Part shown: in pieces, positions 15,857-27,400 of the stretch
Layout of the letters: every line of letters starts with the position of its first letter
Numbering within the stretch: the first letter of the stretch is position 1
NCBI RefSeq assembly: GCF_021245725.1
Contig: NZ_JAJGSX010000037.1
Location: 30,158-94,157 of the forward strand
Length of the DNA stretch: 64,000 nt
Direction: 5' to 3'
Source: Pseudonocardia sp. TRM90224
GTDB taxonomy: Bacteria; Actinomycetota; Actinomycetes; Mycobacteriales; Pseudonocardiaceae
Position numbers and translations under genes: made by a program
The notes under the pieces: model-generated
The model's database searches: none
What the model was told of the DNA's origin: nothing
The model's input: the letters and a program-made list of their open reading frames with translations, nothing else

Positions 15857-17125
15857 ATGACTCAGGTGGGTTCGCTGGATCTGGTCGGGGTCGGTTTCGG
15901 ACCCTCGAACCTGGCGTTGGCGGTCGCCGTGGCCGAGCACAACGCCGCGAACCCCGGCTCCGAGCCGATCACGGCACGGTTCGTGGAGCGGCAAGGCGAG
16001 TTCGGCTGGCACCGGGACATGCTGCTCGATGACGCGACGATGCAGGTCAGCTTCCTCAAGGACCTGGTGACCTTGCGCAACCCGGCCAGCCAGTACGGAT
16101 TCCTCTCCTACCTGCACGACCACGGCCGGTTGGTGGACTTCATCAACTACGGCAGCGTCTTCCCGACCCGGTTGGAGTTCCACGACTACCTGGAGTGGGT
16201 CGCCGACAGGTTCCGCAGCGACGTCGACTACGGGACCGAAGTGGTGGCCGTGGACCGAGCACCGGGCGCACCTGACCAGCTGGACGTCGTGACCTCGCGC
16301 GGCGATGTGCTGCGCACCCGCAACGTCGTGCTGGCCACCGGGCTGACGCCGAACCTCCCGGACGGGGTGCTGCCGGGTCCGCGGATCTGGCACACCTCCG
16401 ACCTGCTGAGCCGGCTCGACGGGATCCTCGACCCGGGCCGGGTGGTCGTGGTCGGAGCCGGGCAGAGTGCAGCCGAGACGCTCGACCACCTACATCGACG
16501 ATTCGCCGATGCACAGGTGTGGGCGGTCTTCAACCGGTACGGCTACAGCCCTGCCGACGACACCTCGTTCGCCAACCGCATCTTCGATCCGAGCGCGGTC
16601 GACGACTTCTACCGGGCACCCGCCGACATCAAGCAGATGATCCTCGGCTACCACGCCAACACCAACTACTCGGTGGTCGACCCCGACCTGATCGAGTCGC
16701 TGTACCGCAGCCACTACCACGAGAAGGTCAGCGGGCAGGAGCGGCTGCGCTTCCTCAACGTCAGCCGGGTGACTGACGCGGTGATGGTCGGCGACCACGT
16801 CGAGCTGGCCGTGGAGTCCATGATCGACGGCCGCCGCGAGTTGTCGACCGCGGACCTGGTGATCTACGCGACCGGCTACCGACCCTCCGATCCGTGCGCC
16901 CTCCTCGGCGAGCTGAGCACCGACTGCCGTCGTGACGAGACCGGCCGGCTCGCGATCGACCGCGACTACCGGCTGGTCACCGATCCGGCGCTGCAGGCCG
17001 GCATCTACGTGCAGGGCGCCACCGAACACACACACGGACTGTCCTCGACGCTGCTGTCGAACATCGCCGTGCGCAGCGGCGAGATCGTCCGCTCGATCGC
17101 CGCGCATGCCAGCGCCCGAGTCTGA
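15857..17125 (+). CDS. L-ornithine/lysine N-monooxygenase
   Basis: A 422-residue flavin monooxygenase of the SidA/PvdA/IucD family. It hydroxylates the side-chain amine of ornithine using FAD, NADPH and O2. The FAD motif is VGVGFGPSNLAL (residues about 11-22). The substrate region includes LLDDATMQVSFLKDLVTLRNP. The NADPH motif is VVVGAGQSAAETL. The C-terminal ATGY block reads VIYATGYRP. Because three NRPS A domains carry a hydroxyornithine code, the substrate is inferred to be ornithine rather than lysine. The ATG at 15857 gives the family-typical N-terminus. A decayed mbtH-like gene lies directly downstream. Confidence 0.95.
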   Translation: MTQVGSLDLVGVGFGPSNLALAVAVAEHNAANPGSEPITARFVERQGEFGWHRDMLLDDATMQVSFLKDLVTLRNPASQYGFLSYLHDHGRLVDFINYGSVFPTRLEFHDYLEWVADRFRSDVDYGTEVVAVDRAPGAPDQLDVVTSRGDVLRTRNVVLATGLTPNLPDGVLPGPRIWHTSDLLSRLDGILDPGRVVVVGAGQSAAETLDHLHRRFADAQVWAVFNRYGYSPADDTSFANRIFDPSAVDDFYRAPADIKQMILGYHANTNYSVVDPDLIESLYRSHYHEKVSGQERLRFLNVSRVTDAVMVGDHVELAVESMIDGRRELSTADLVIYATGYRPSDPCALLGELSTDCRRDETGRLAIDRDYRLVTDPALQAGIYVQGATEHTHGLSSTLLSNIAVRSGEIVRSIAAHASARV

Positions 17126-17154
17126 CCTGCCCATCGCCCCGTCAGGCGACTCCC

Positions 17155-17295
17155 ATGTCCAGCAACCCTTCCGGCGCCCCTGCACCCCACCTCCCACGTG
17201 CTCGTCAACGACGAGGGGCCGGCCGGCAGGGGTGCCTCGACCACGTCGAGCAGCACCGGACCGGCCTTCACCCGCGCAACCTGCAGCGCAGGTGA
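17155..17295 (+). pseudogene. Decayed mbtH-like gene
   Basis: The frame from ATG 17155 to the TGA at 17293-17295 begins MSSNPS and ends CLDHVEQHRTGLHPRNLQRR, which fits the conserved N-terminus and C-terminus of MbtH-like proteins (M-NPFDD..., CLDYVE-NWTDLRP-SL). In another frame the middle reads HVLVNDEG, the family core motif. The stretch that should follow (QHSLWPAFA-VPAGW...) is absent. So the gene has kept both ends but lost the central segment and changed frame. MbtH proteins activate A domains, so its loss here matters for the adjacent NRPS. Confidence 0.7.
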
Positions 17296-17362
17296 AGAAG
17301 CCTCCGGGACCCGGCCCCCGCCGCCCCCGCAGTTCCCCACCCGTTCACCGAGGAGCGTCCGA

Positions 17363-18403
17363 GTGAGTACCCGAACGTCGCGTCCATCCAGGCTGCACTG
17401 GCTGGCGGCCGTGGCCGCCACGCTGGCCGTGGCCCTGTCCGTGGCCCTGTCCGCCTGCGGCGCGCCAGCGCAGGCCCCCACGTCCTCGCCGCAGGCCCCG
17501 TCCGGCACCGGGCTGCCGGTCACCATCCAGCACGCACTCGGGTCCACCACCATCAGCGCACCCGCGCAGCGCGTGGTCACCATCGGGTGGAGCGACCAGG
17601 ACGCCGTGCTCGCGCTCGGTGTGCAGCCGGTCGGCACCACCGAGTGGTTCAACGAGCAGCCCGGCGCAGTCTTCCCGTGGGCCACGGCGGCCGCGGCCGG
17701 CGCCGAGCCGGAGATCGTCTCGAACGCCGGGGAGATCAACTTCGAGAAGGTCGCCGCGCTCCGGCCGGACCTGATCCTCGCCCTCTACGAGGGCCTCGAA
17801 CGCGCCGAGTACGACAAGCTCTCGGCGATCGCACCCACCGTCGCGCACTCGGCGCAGTACCAGGCGTTCGGCACGCCGTGGCAGGAGATGACCCTGACCA
17901 CCGGGCGGGCGCTGGGTCGCGAGCAGCAGGCCGAGGACCTCATCGCCGGCGTGGAGCAGAAGTTCGCCGATGTGCGGGCCGCGCACCCCCAGTGGGCGCA
18001 GAAGACCATGCTGGTGATGGCCACCGCGGAGGGCGGCAAGTACGGGGTGTTCTCCCCACAGGACCCCAAGGCGCGGTTCTTCGCCGGCCTCGGTTTCCAA
18101 ACCGAGCCACCATGGCTCGCCGGCCGCGTTCAGAACAACGTGGCCAGCATCAGCGCCGAGGAGTACAAGCTGCTCGACGTCGACCGGCTGGCCTGGACCT
18201 CCGACCCCGACACGATGAAGGTCCTGCAGGCCGACCCGATCTACAACCGGCTGGACGTGGTGCGCTCCGGTCGAGTCGGCTACTTCGACTACACCACGCC
18301 GCCCTTCCCGGGTGCCGCGATCACCTTCAGCACAGTGTTGAGCATCCCGTACGCCCTCGACCAGATCGTGCCCGCGCTGGAGAAGGTGGACACGGCCAAG
18401 TGA
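17363..18403 (+). CDS. Iron-siderophore ABC transporter substrate-binding lipoprotein
   Basis: A 346-residue FepB/FhuD-type binding protein. The N-terminus has basic residues, a long hydrophobic run (WLAAVAATLAVALSVAL) and a lipobox LSAC with the lipidated Cys at about residue 32, so it is anchored outside the membrane. The mature part shows VVTIGWSDQDAVLALGVQPVG and ALRPDLILAL, both typical of the TroA-like clamp. The GTG start at 17363 has AGGAG about 8 nt upstream. Its stop overlaps the NRPS GTG (GTGA), which couples uptake and synthesis. No permease or ATPase gene is present, so these must be encoded elsewhere. Confidence 0.93.
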   Translation: MSTRTSRPSRLHWLAAVAATLAVALSVALSACGAPAQAPTSSPQAPSGTGLPVTIQHALGSTTISAPAQRVVTIGWSDQDAVLALGVQPVGTTEWFNEQPGAVFPWATAAAAGAEPEIVSNAGEINFEKVAALRPDLILALYEGLERAEYDKLSAIAPTVAHSAQYQAFGTPWQEMTLTTGRALGREQQAEDLIAGVEQKFADVRAAHPQWAQKTMLVMATAEGGKYGVFSPQDPKARFFAGLGFQTEPPWLAGRVQNNVASISAEEYKLLDVDRLAWTSDPDTMKVLQADPIYNRLDVVRSGRVGYFDYTTPPFPGAAITFSTVLSIPYALDQIVPALEKVDTAK

Positions 18404-21400
18404 CCGCGCTGAGCATCGACGAGCTGACGCCGTGGGCCCGCACTCCGGCACGGGAGGTCGAGGAGCAGCCCTGGTCCCGCCTGTTCGAGGTCCGGGCCGC
18501 GGAGCGACCGACGGCGACCGCCGTGATCTGCGAGGACGCCTCGCTGAGCTACCAGGAGCTCAACGAGCGCGCCAACCGGATGGCTCGGCTGCTGCGGGCG
18601 CGCGGGGTAGGGGCCGAGGACGTCGTCGGGCTCGCGCTGCCCCGCACACCGGAGCTGGTGGTGATGGTGCTCGCGGTGCTCAAGGCGGGAGCTGCGTTCC
18701 TCCCGCTGGACCTGGACCACCCCGCCGAGCGGATCGGCTACCTGCTCGCCGACTCCGGCACCGGCCTGGTGATCAGCACGGCGGAGCTGGCCGGGGAGCT
18801 GCCGGCGTCCACGACCAGGCTGGTCGTGGACGCCGCGGCCACCGCGGCCGAGCTGGCCGAGCTGCCCGGCACCGACCTGGACGACACCGAGCTCGGCGGC
18901 CCGATCGCGCTCGACCGGGCCGCCTACCTCATCTACACGTCCGGCTCCACGGGCCGACCGAAGGGTGCGGTGCTCACCCACGAGGGCGTCGGCAGCCTCG
19001 TCGCGACGGCGGTCGACCGGCTCGGGGTGCACGCCGGCAGCCGGGTCGCGCAATTCGCGTCCATCGGCTTCGACGTGGCGGTCTGGGACCTCACCATGTC
19101 GCTGTGCGTCGGTGGGACGGTGGTTCTGGTACCGGCGCATCGGCGGGTCGCCGGGCCCGACCTCACCGACTACCTGGTCGCACACCAGGTCACGCACATG
19201 ATCCTGCCGCCGTCGCTGGTGGCCGCCCTGCCGTCGGACACGCGGCTGCCCGACGGGGCGGTGCTCGTGGTGGGCACCGAGACGGTGCCGCCGGAAGTGC
19301 TCCGGCGGTGGACCGGCCCGCTGCGGGTCGTGACTGCATACGGCCTCACCGAGGCCACGGTGAACTCCACGCTGTGGACCGCCGAACCCGGCTGGACGGG
19401 GCCGGCGCCCATCGGCCGCCCCGACCCCAACACGCACGCCTACGTGCTCGACGAGGCGCTGCGCCCGGTCGGGGTCGACGAGGTCGGCGAGCTGTACATC
19501 GCCGGCCGAGGGCTGGCCCGCGGCTACCGCGGGCGGCACGCGCTGACCGCGTCCCGCTTCGTCGCCGACCCGTTCGCCGCCGACGGCGCCCGGATGTACC
19601 GCACCGGCGACCGCGTCCAGTGGCGCGCCGACGGCATCCTGGACTTCCTCGGCCGCGCCGACCAGCAGGTGAAGCTGCGCGGCTACCGGATCGAGCCGGG
19701 CGAGATCGAGACCGCGCTGCTGGCGCAACCCGGTGTCACGCAGGCCGCGGTCGTGGTCCGCGAAGACGAACCGGGCCGGAAGATGCTGGTCGGGTACGTC
19801 GTGCTCGACAAGGCGGCCGCCGAGCCGGCGCAGGTGCGCGACGCGCTGGCCGGCACGCTGCCCGACTACATGGTGCCGACCGTGCTGGTGCCGCTGACCA
19901 CGCTGCCGATGACGCCGAACGGGAAGCTGGACCGAGCAGCGCTGCCCGCTCCGGTGATCGCGGCCGGCGGCGGCCGGGCGCCCGCGACCGATGCGGAGCG
20001 GCTCTGGTGCCGGCGGCTGGCCGAGTCGCTGGAACTGCCCGAGGTGGGGGCGGAGGACGACTTCTTCGCCCTCGGCGGCGACAGCATCTCGGCGGTGCAG
20101 GTGATCCGCGCCGTGCGCAAGGACGGGCTGCGGGTGCGGGTGCGGGAGCTCATGGAGCTGCGCACCCCGGAGGCGCTGGCCGCCCGGTTCCCCGCCGCCG
20201 AGCCTTCGGAGGCTTCCGCCGAGGTCGCCGACGTCCCGCTCGTCGACCCGCAGGTCGCGGAGCAGGTGGCCGCCCGCTACGGCGTGACGCCCGACGCCGT
20301 CCTCCCGGCGACGCCCCTGCAGGCCGGGATGTACTTCCAGTCGATCTTCGAGGGCCCCGGGGACGCGGATCCCTACACGGGCCAGCACACGTTCGAGCTC
20401 GACCGGCGACTGGACGTGGAGCGACTGCGCCGGGCATGCGCCACGCTGCTGGGCCGCCACCCGATCCTGCGGGCCGGGCTGGTCGGTGAAGGCATCCCGT
20501 ACCCGGTCCAGGTCGTCCTCCCGGCGGCCGAGGTGCCGATCGCGGAGGTCACCCTCGACACGCCGAACCAGCTGGCCGAGCTGTGCGCGGAGCAGCGCGC
20601 CCGCCGGTTCGACCTCGCCGCTGCGCCGCGGTTCCGACTGCTGGTCGCCCACCTTCCGGGCGACCGGACGCGACTGGTGCTCACCCAGCACCTGACGGCG
20701 TGGGACGGCTGGTCCCAGGCCGTCGTCCTGGAGGAACTGTTCACGTTCCTCACGCACGACGGTGCCGACCCGGGCCTGCCCGCCCCGCCGTCGCACCTCG
20801 ACCACGCGCGCTGGCTGGCCGGACGCGACCGGGAGGCCGACCACGCCGCGTGGCGCGACGCGCTGGCGGGGCTCGACGGAGGCACGCTGGTCGCCGGCCC
20901 GCAGCAGGGCGCGCCCGTCCTGCCGTCGGCCGCCCGGCTCGAATTCCCGGCCGAGGCCGACGCGGCGCTGCAGGCCGGCGTCCGCGCACTCGGAGTCACC
21001 GTGAACACCGTGCTGAACGCCGCCTGGGCGATCACGCTCGGTGCCCTGGCCGGACGCACCGACGTGGTGTTCGGGACCACCGTGGCCGGCCGGGCGCCGG
21101 ACCTGCCGGGCAGCGACCGGGCGATCGGCATGTTCCTGAACACGGTGCCGACCAGGATCCGGCTCGACCACACCGAGACAGTGGCCGCCCTGCTGCGCCG
21201 CATCCAGCAGGAGCGGGCCGCCGTGGTCGAGCACGACCACGTCGGGCTGGCCGAGATCCAGCGGATTGCCGGTGGCGGCACGCTGTTCGACACCCTCTTC
21301 GCGCTGCAGACCTTCCCGAAGCTGGATCCGGCGGTGCTCACCGCCGTCGGGGCGAGCTACGTCGACTACGACGACGCCACGCACTTCCCGCTGATCCTGG

Positions 21401-24400
21401 TGGTCAACCCCGAACCGAGGATGCACATCACCCTGCAGTACCGGCCGGACGTGCTGGAGCCCGCTACGGCGACCGCTTTGCTCGACCGGTTCGCGGCGAC
21501 GGTCGAGCGGCTGCTCGCCGCGCCGGACGAGCTGGTCGGCCGGCTCGACGTGCTTGCCGGCGACGAGGCCGCGGCGCTGCGGGCCGGCTGGTCGGCGACC
21601 GAGCGGGAGCTGAGCGACACGTCCGTCGCCGAGCAGCTCGCGGCCGTCGCGCAGACCGCCCCGGACGACACGGCGCTGGTCTGCGCCAACGGAAAGGGGG
21701 CGGACGAGCGGCTCACCTTCGGCGAGCTGGACGCGCGGGTCGACCGGATCGCCCGGCTGCTGCTCGCGCGCGGCGTCGGCCCGGAGCAGGTCGTCGCGCT
21801 GGCCCTGCCCCGCTCGGCCGACCTCGTGGCGGCCTTGTTCGCGGTGCTGCGCACCGGCGCCGCGTACCTGCCGCTGGACCTGGAGCTGCCGGCCGCGCGG
21901 CTGGCGGCGATGGTCGCCGACGCGCGCCCCGTCTGCGTCGTGACGCTCGCCGACGACCTGGACCTGGACGTGCCGACGATCCGCCCGGACGACCCCGCGC
22001 CGCCGGCGCCGCCGGCGGGTTTCGCGCCGGGCACCCCCGGCCGGTTGGACCACCCGGCCTACCTGATGTACACGTCCGGCTCGACCGGCACCCCGAAGGG
22101 GGTGCTGACGCCGCACCGCGGCCTCACCAACATGCTGGCCCACTACCGCGCCGAGATCATCTCCCGCGCGGAGGCCGGTGTCGGTGGTCGCCGGCTGCGC
22201 GTCGCGCACACCACGTCGTTCTCCTTCGACATGTCGTGGGACGAGCTGCTGTGGATGGTCGCCGGCCACGAGCTCCACCTGTGCGAGGAGCAGCTGCGCC
22301 GCGACGCGCACGGACTGGTCGGGCACTGCCGTGCGCAGCGCGTCGACGTCGTCAACGTGACACCCACGTACGCCCGTGCGCTGCTCGACGCCGGCCTGCT
22401 CGACGGCGAGCACGTGCCGGCGTTCGTGGTGCTCGGTGGCGAGGCCGTCACCGACTCGATCTGGGCCGCGCTGCGCGCCGCGCCGCGCACCGACGGCCAC
22501 AACCTGTACGGGCCCACCGAGTACACGATCAACGCGCTGGGCGCCGGCGTGACCGACAGCGCCACCCCCACGGTCGGCCGGCCGGTGCACAACACCCGCA
22601 TCCACCTGCTCGACGCCGCGCTGCGCCCGGTGCTCGACGGCGCGCCCGGCGAGTTGTACCTCGCCGGCGCCGGGCTGGCGCGCGGCTACCACGGCCGGCC
22701 CGACCTGACCGCGGAACGGTTCGTCGCCGACCCGTTCTTCGCGGGCGGGCGCATGTACCGCACCGGCGATCTGGCCCGGCGCCGGCCCGACGGGACCATC
22801 GACTTCCTGGGCCGCACCGACGACCAGGTGAAGATCCGCGGCTACCGGGTCGAGCTCGGCGAGATCGTCGCGGCGCTGGAGGCGCACCCGCTGGTCGCGC
22901 AGGCCGCCGTCGTCGTCGACGTCGGCGCCGTGACCCGGCTGGCGGCCTACGTCGTGGCCGCCGACCCGGACACCGGGGCCCCGGCTGCTGCGCTGCGCAG
23001 CCACCTTGCCACCGTCCTGCCGGCGCACATGGTCCCGTCCGCGATCGCTGCGGTGCCCGAGCTGCCGCTCACCGCGAACGGCAAGCTGGATCACCGGGCG
23101 CTCCCGGCGCCCGTCTACACCGGGGGCGGCAGCCGGCCGCCGCGCACAGCGCCGGAACGGGCGCTCTGCGCCCTGTTCACCGAGCTGCTCGGGGCCACCG
23201 ACGTCGGCATCGACGACGACTTCTTCCTGCTCGGCGGCGACAGCATCAGCTCGGTGACGCTGGTCGGGCGGGCCCGCGACCGCGGCCTGGTGCTCACGCC
23301 TCGACAGGTGTTCACCAGCCGCACCCCGGAAGCGCTCGCCCTGGTCGCCGTGGTCGACGAGCGCGGGCCGGCCCGGCCGCCGGTGGCGCCGCTGGAGCTG
23401 GTGCGGCTCGACCCGGCAGCTCTGGACGCGCTTCGGCAGCGCTTCGGCGACGTCGAGGACGTCTGGCCGCTCTCCCCGCTGCAGTCCGGCCTCTACTTCC
23501 AGTCGATCTTCGACGACTCGGTGTTCGACGGCACCGGCGCGCTCGACCTCTACACCGGGCAGACCGCGTTCGAGCTGGACCACCGCGCCGACCTGGGTCG
23601 CCTGCGCGCTGCGGTGCGGGCCGTGCAGCTGCGGCACCCCACCCTGCGCTGCGGGTTCGTCGACCTCGGGGACGGGGAGGTCTGCCAGGTCGTGCGGTCC
23701 GCCGCGGCCGACCCGCTGACCGTGTACGACCTGTCCGAGCTGTTGCCCGCCGCTGCCACCGGGCGGGCCGGCGCGATCGCGCACGCCGATCGGACCCGCC
23801 GGTTCGACCTCACCGCACCGCCGCTGTTCCGCGTGTCGCTGCTGCGCCTGCCCGGCGGCGTCGACCGGCTGCTGGTCACCTACCACCTGCTGGCCTGGGA
23901 CGGCTGGTCGCACAGCACGCTGTTCGGCCAGCTCTTCGAGCTGTACGCCGGTGCGGCGCCGGAGGCCCTGCCGCCGGCCGGCAGCTACCCGGAGTACCTG
24001 CGGTGGCTGGCCGAGCGCGACGGCGACGCCGCCATTGCGGCCTGGGCCGCGGCGCTCGCCGGCCTGGACGGGCCCACCCTGGTCGGTTCCGGCCTGCCCG
24101 CCCGTTCCGGGCCGGCTGCGACGGTGCCGCGGCGCACCGCGATCACGCTGCCGGCGGCGGTCACCGAAGCGATCCAGGACGGCGCCCGCCGTTGCGGCGT
24201 CACGCTGAACACCGTGCTCAACGCGGCCTGGGCCCTGGTACTGGGCGGCCTCACCGGCCGCGACGAGGTGGTGTTCGGTACCACCGTCGCCGGCCGACCG
24301 CCGGAGCTGGCCGGTGCCGAGCACGTCGTCGGGCAGTTCCTGAACACCGTGCCGACGCGGGTGCGCACCGACCCGGGCGAGGCCGCGGGACCGTTCCTGC

Positions 24401-27400
24401 GACGCCTCCAGGACGAGCGGCTCGCGCTCGGCGAGCACGAGTTCCTCGGGCTCGGTGCCGTTCAGCGGGCCGCCGGGCAGCCGGTGCTGTTCGACACGCT
24501 GTTCGTGCTGCAGAACTTCGCCGACATCCCGCAGTCGACGATGGCCGCCGCTGGTGTGGTCGGGCGGCACCACGTCGACGCCACCCACTACCCGCTGGTG
24601 ATCATCGCGACCCCCGGCGACCGGCTGGGCCTCACGCTCGAGCACGACGCCGCGGTGCCCGACCCGGCCGCCGTCGCGCTGCTGCAGCGGACGGCTGCGG
24701 TAGCGGCGGCGCTGGCCGCCGACCCGGAGCGCCCGCTCGGCCTGCTCGACCTGCTCGGCCCCGGGGAGCGCGCCGCACTGGAGGCGGAGTGGGCCGCTGC
24801 CGTCCGGCCCCTGGACACCGCGTCGGTCGCCGAGACGCTGGCCGGTACCGCCGCCGAGCAGGCCGGTGCCACCGCACTGGTGTGCGGCGGCGACCGGCTC
24901 TCGTTCACCGAGCTCGACGAGCGGATCAACCGGCTGGCCCGCCTGCTGCTGTCGCGCGGGGCCGGGCCGGAGCGTGTGGTCGGGCTCGCCCTGCCGCGCG
25001 GCGTCGACATGGTGGCCGCGCTGTTCGCGACGCTGCGCACCGGCGCTGCCTACCTGCCGCTGGACCTGGAGTACCCGGCGCAGCGGCTCGGGGTGATGCT
25101 GGCCGACGCCGATCCGGTCTGCGTGCTGTCCGTCGGTGGCGCCGCCGCCGCACTGCCACCGGACGTGCCGCTGGTGCAGCTCGACGACCCGACGGTCAGC
25201 GCCGAGCTGGCCGCGGCGGCGGCGGGGCCGCTGGGCGACGCGGAGCGTCCCCGGTTCGCCGCGGCCGATCCCGACCGGCTGGAGCACCCGGCGTACCTGA
25301 TCTACACCTCCGGCTCCACCGGCGTCCCGAAGGGCGTGCTCACGCCGTACCGCGGGCTGACGAACATGCTGGCCAACCACCGCGCAGAGATCTTCGGCCC
25401 GGTGGTGGCCGCGGCCGGGCGGCGGCTACGGATCGCGCACACGGTGTCGTTCTCCTTCGACATGTCGTGGGAGGAGCTGCTCTGGCTCGTCGAGGGCCAC
25501 GAGGTGCACGTGTGCGACGAGGAGCTGCGCCGCGATGCGCGGAAGCTCGTCGAGTACTGCCGGGACCACCGGATCGACGTCATAAACGTGACCCCCACGT
25601 TCGCGCACGCGCTGCTCGACGAGGGCCTGCTCGATGGTGACCCGGGTGCCGGGGAGCACCGGCCGGCGCTGGTCCTGCTCGGCGGGGAGGCCGTCACCGA
25701 CTCCGTATGGGCCGCACTGCGCGACACCGACGGTGTGCTCGGCTACAACCTGTACGGGCCCACCGAGTACACGATCAACACCCTGGGTGGGGGCACCGAG
25801 GACAGTGCCACCCCCACGGTCGGGCGGCCGATCCACAACACCCGCGGCTACGTGCTGGACCGGGCGCTGCGCCCGGTTCCCGTCGGCGCTCCCGGTGAGC
25901 TGTACATCGCCGGGACCGGCCTGGCCCGCGGCTACCACCGGCAGGCCGCGCTCACCGCGGAGCGGTTCGTCGCCGACCCGTTCGCCGCCGAACGACCGGG
26001 CGCGCGGATGTACCGCACCGGCGACCTGGTGCGGCAGCGGCCGGACGGGAACATCGACTTCCTGGGCCGCACCGACGACCAGGTGAAGATCCGCGGCTTC
26101 CGGATCGAGCCGGGCGAGATCGTCTCCGCCCTGGAGGCGCTCGACGAGGTGGTCCGGGCGGCGGTCGTCGTGCACACCCACCAGCCGTCCGGGCTCAAGC
26201 GGCTGGCCGGCTACGTCGTGCCCGCCGATCCGGGGATCACGACCGAGGCACTGGTCGGCGCCGTCCGCGGGAGGCTCACCGAGCGTCTCCCGTCGCACAT
26301 GGTGCCCGCCGCGCTGGTCCCGGTGCCCGCGCTGCCGCTGACCGTGAACGGCAAGCTCGACACCGCCGCGCTACCGGCGCCGGAGTTCACGTCGAGCCGG
26401 CCCCGACGCGCCCCGCGCACCGACCGCGAACGGGTGCTCTGCGCGCTGTTCGAACAGGCGCTGGGAGTGGCCGAGGTCGGCGTCGACGACGACTTCTTCG
26501 AGCTCGGCGGCGACAGCATCATCTCGATCGGCCTGGTGGGCCAGGCCCGGCGGCGTGGCATCGGGATCAGCCCCCGGCTGGTGTTCGAGCGGCGCACCCC
26601 GGCGGCGCTGGCGCTGGCCGCCGAGATCGCCCCGGTCACGCAGCGCGCGCCGGACTCGGGGATCGGCAAGGTCCTCCCGGTGCCGATCCTCGCCGGGCTG
26701 CGGGACGAGACCGTCGGCGTCAACGGGTTCTTCCAGTCGCTGTGCTTGCAGACACCCGCCGGCGCCGACCGGGCCGCGCTCGTCGGGCTGCTGCAGGCCC
26801 TGCTGGACCGGCACGACCTGCTGCGCGCCCGGCTGGACCGGGCCGACGGCTGGGCGATGCTCGTGCCCGAACCGGGCACGGTCGCGGCCGAGAGCCTGCT
26901 GAGCGTCGTCGCGGCGCCGGCCGACCCGGCCGAGCTGGGCACGCTCCTCGACACCTGCGAGGACCAGGCGGTGCGTCGGCTCGACCCGGACAGCGGCGTC
27001 ATGCTGCAGGCGGTGTTCGTCGACGCCGGCCCGGCGCGGCGCGGCCGGCTGCTGCTCGTCGCCCACCACATCGTGGTCGACGGGGTGGCGTGGCGGATCC
27101 TCGGCGAGGACCTCGCCGAGATGTGGCGGGACGGCGGCCCGCCTGCCGCGGTGCCGACCTCCTTCCGCCGCTGGACGCAGGCGCTGCACCACGAGGCGGT
27201 GCGCGAGCAGCGGCTCGCCGAGCTGCCCCGCTGGCGGGCCGAGCTGGAGCCGGACGGGCTGTGCCCGATCGGGTCCCGGCCGCTGGACCCGGCCCGCGAC
27301 ACCATCGGCAACACGCGCTCGCACACGGTCGCGGTGCCGGCCGCCGTCACCGGGCGGCTGCTCGGCGCCGTCCCGGCCGCGTTCGGCGGCACCGTGAACG

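Noticed and set aside
17587..18399. N-terminal extension of the NRPS frame upstream of 18400
   Set aside because: The extension is read out of frame inside the siderophore-binding protein gene and is Arg-rich noise. The GTG at 18400 overlaps that gene's stop and starts the A1 domain correctly.
18289..25380. A 2363-residue antisense open frame across the first half of the NRPS
   Set aside because: It is a codon-bias shadow of the high-GC NRPS: composition is Arg/Gly/Val/His-rich with no domain, while the plus strand shows complete NRPS motifs.
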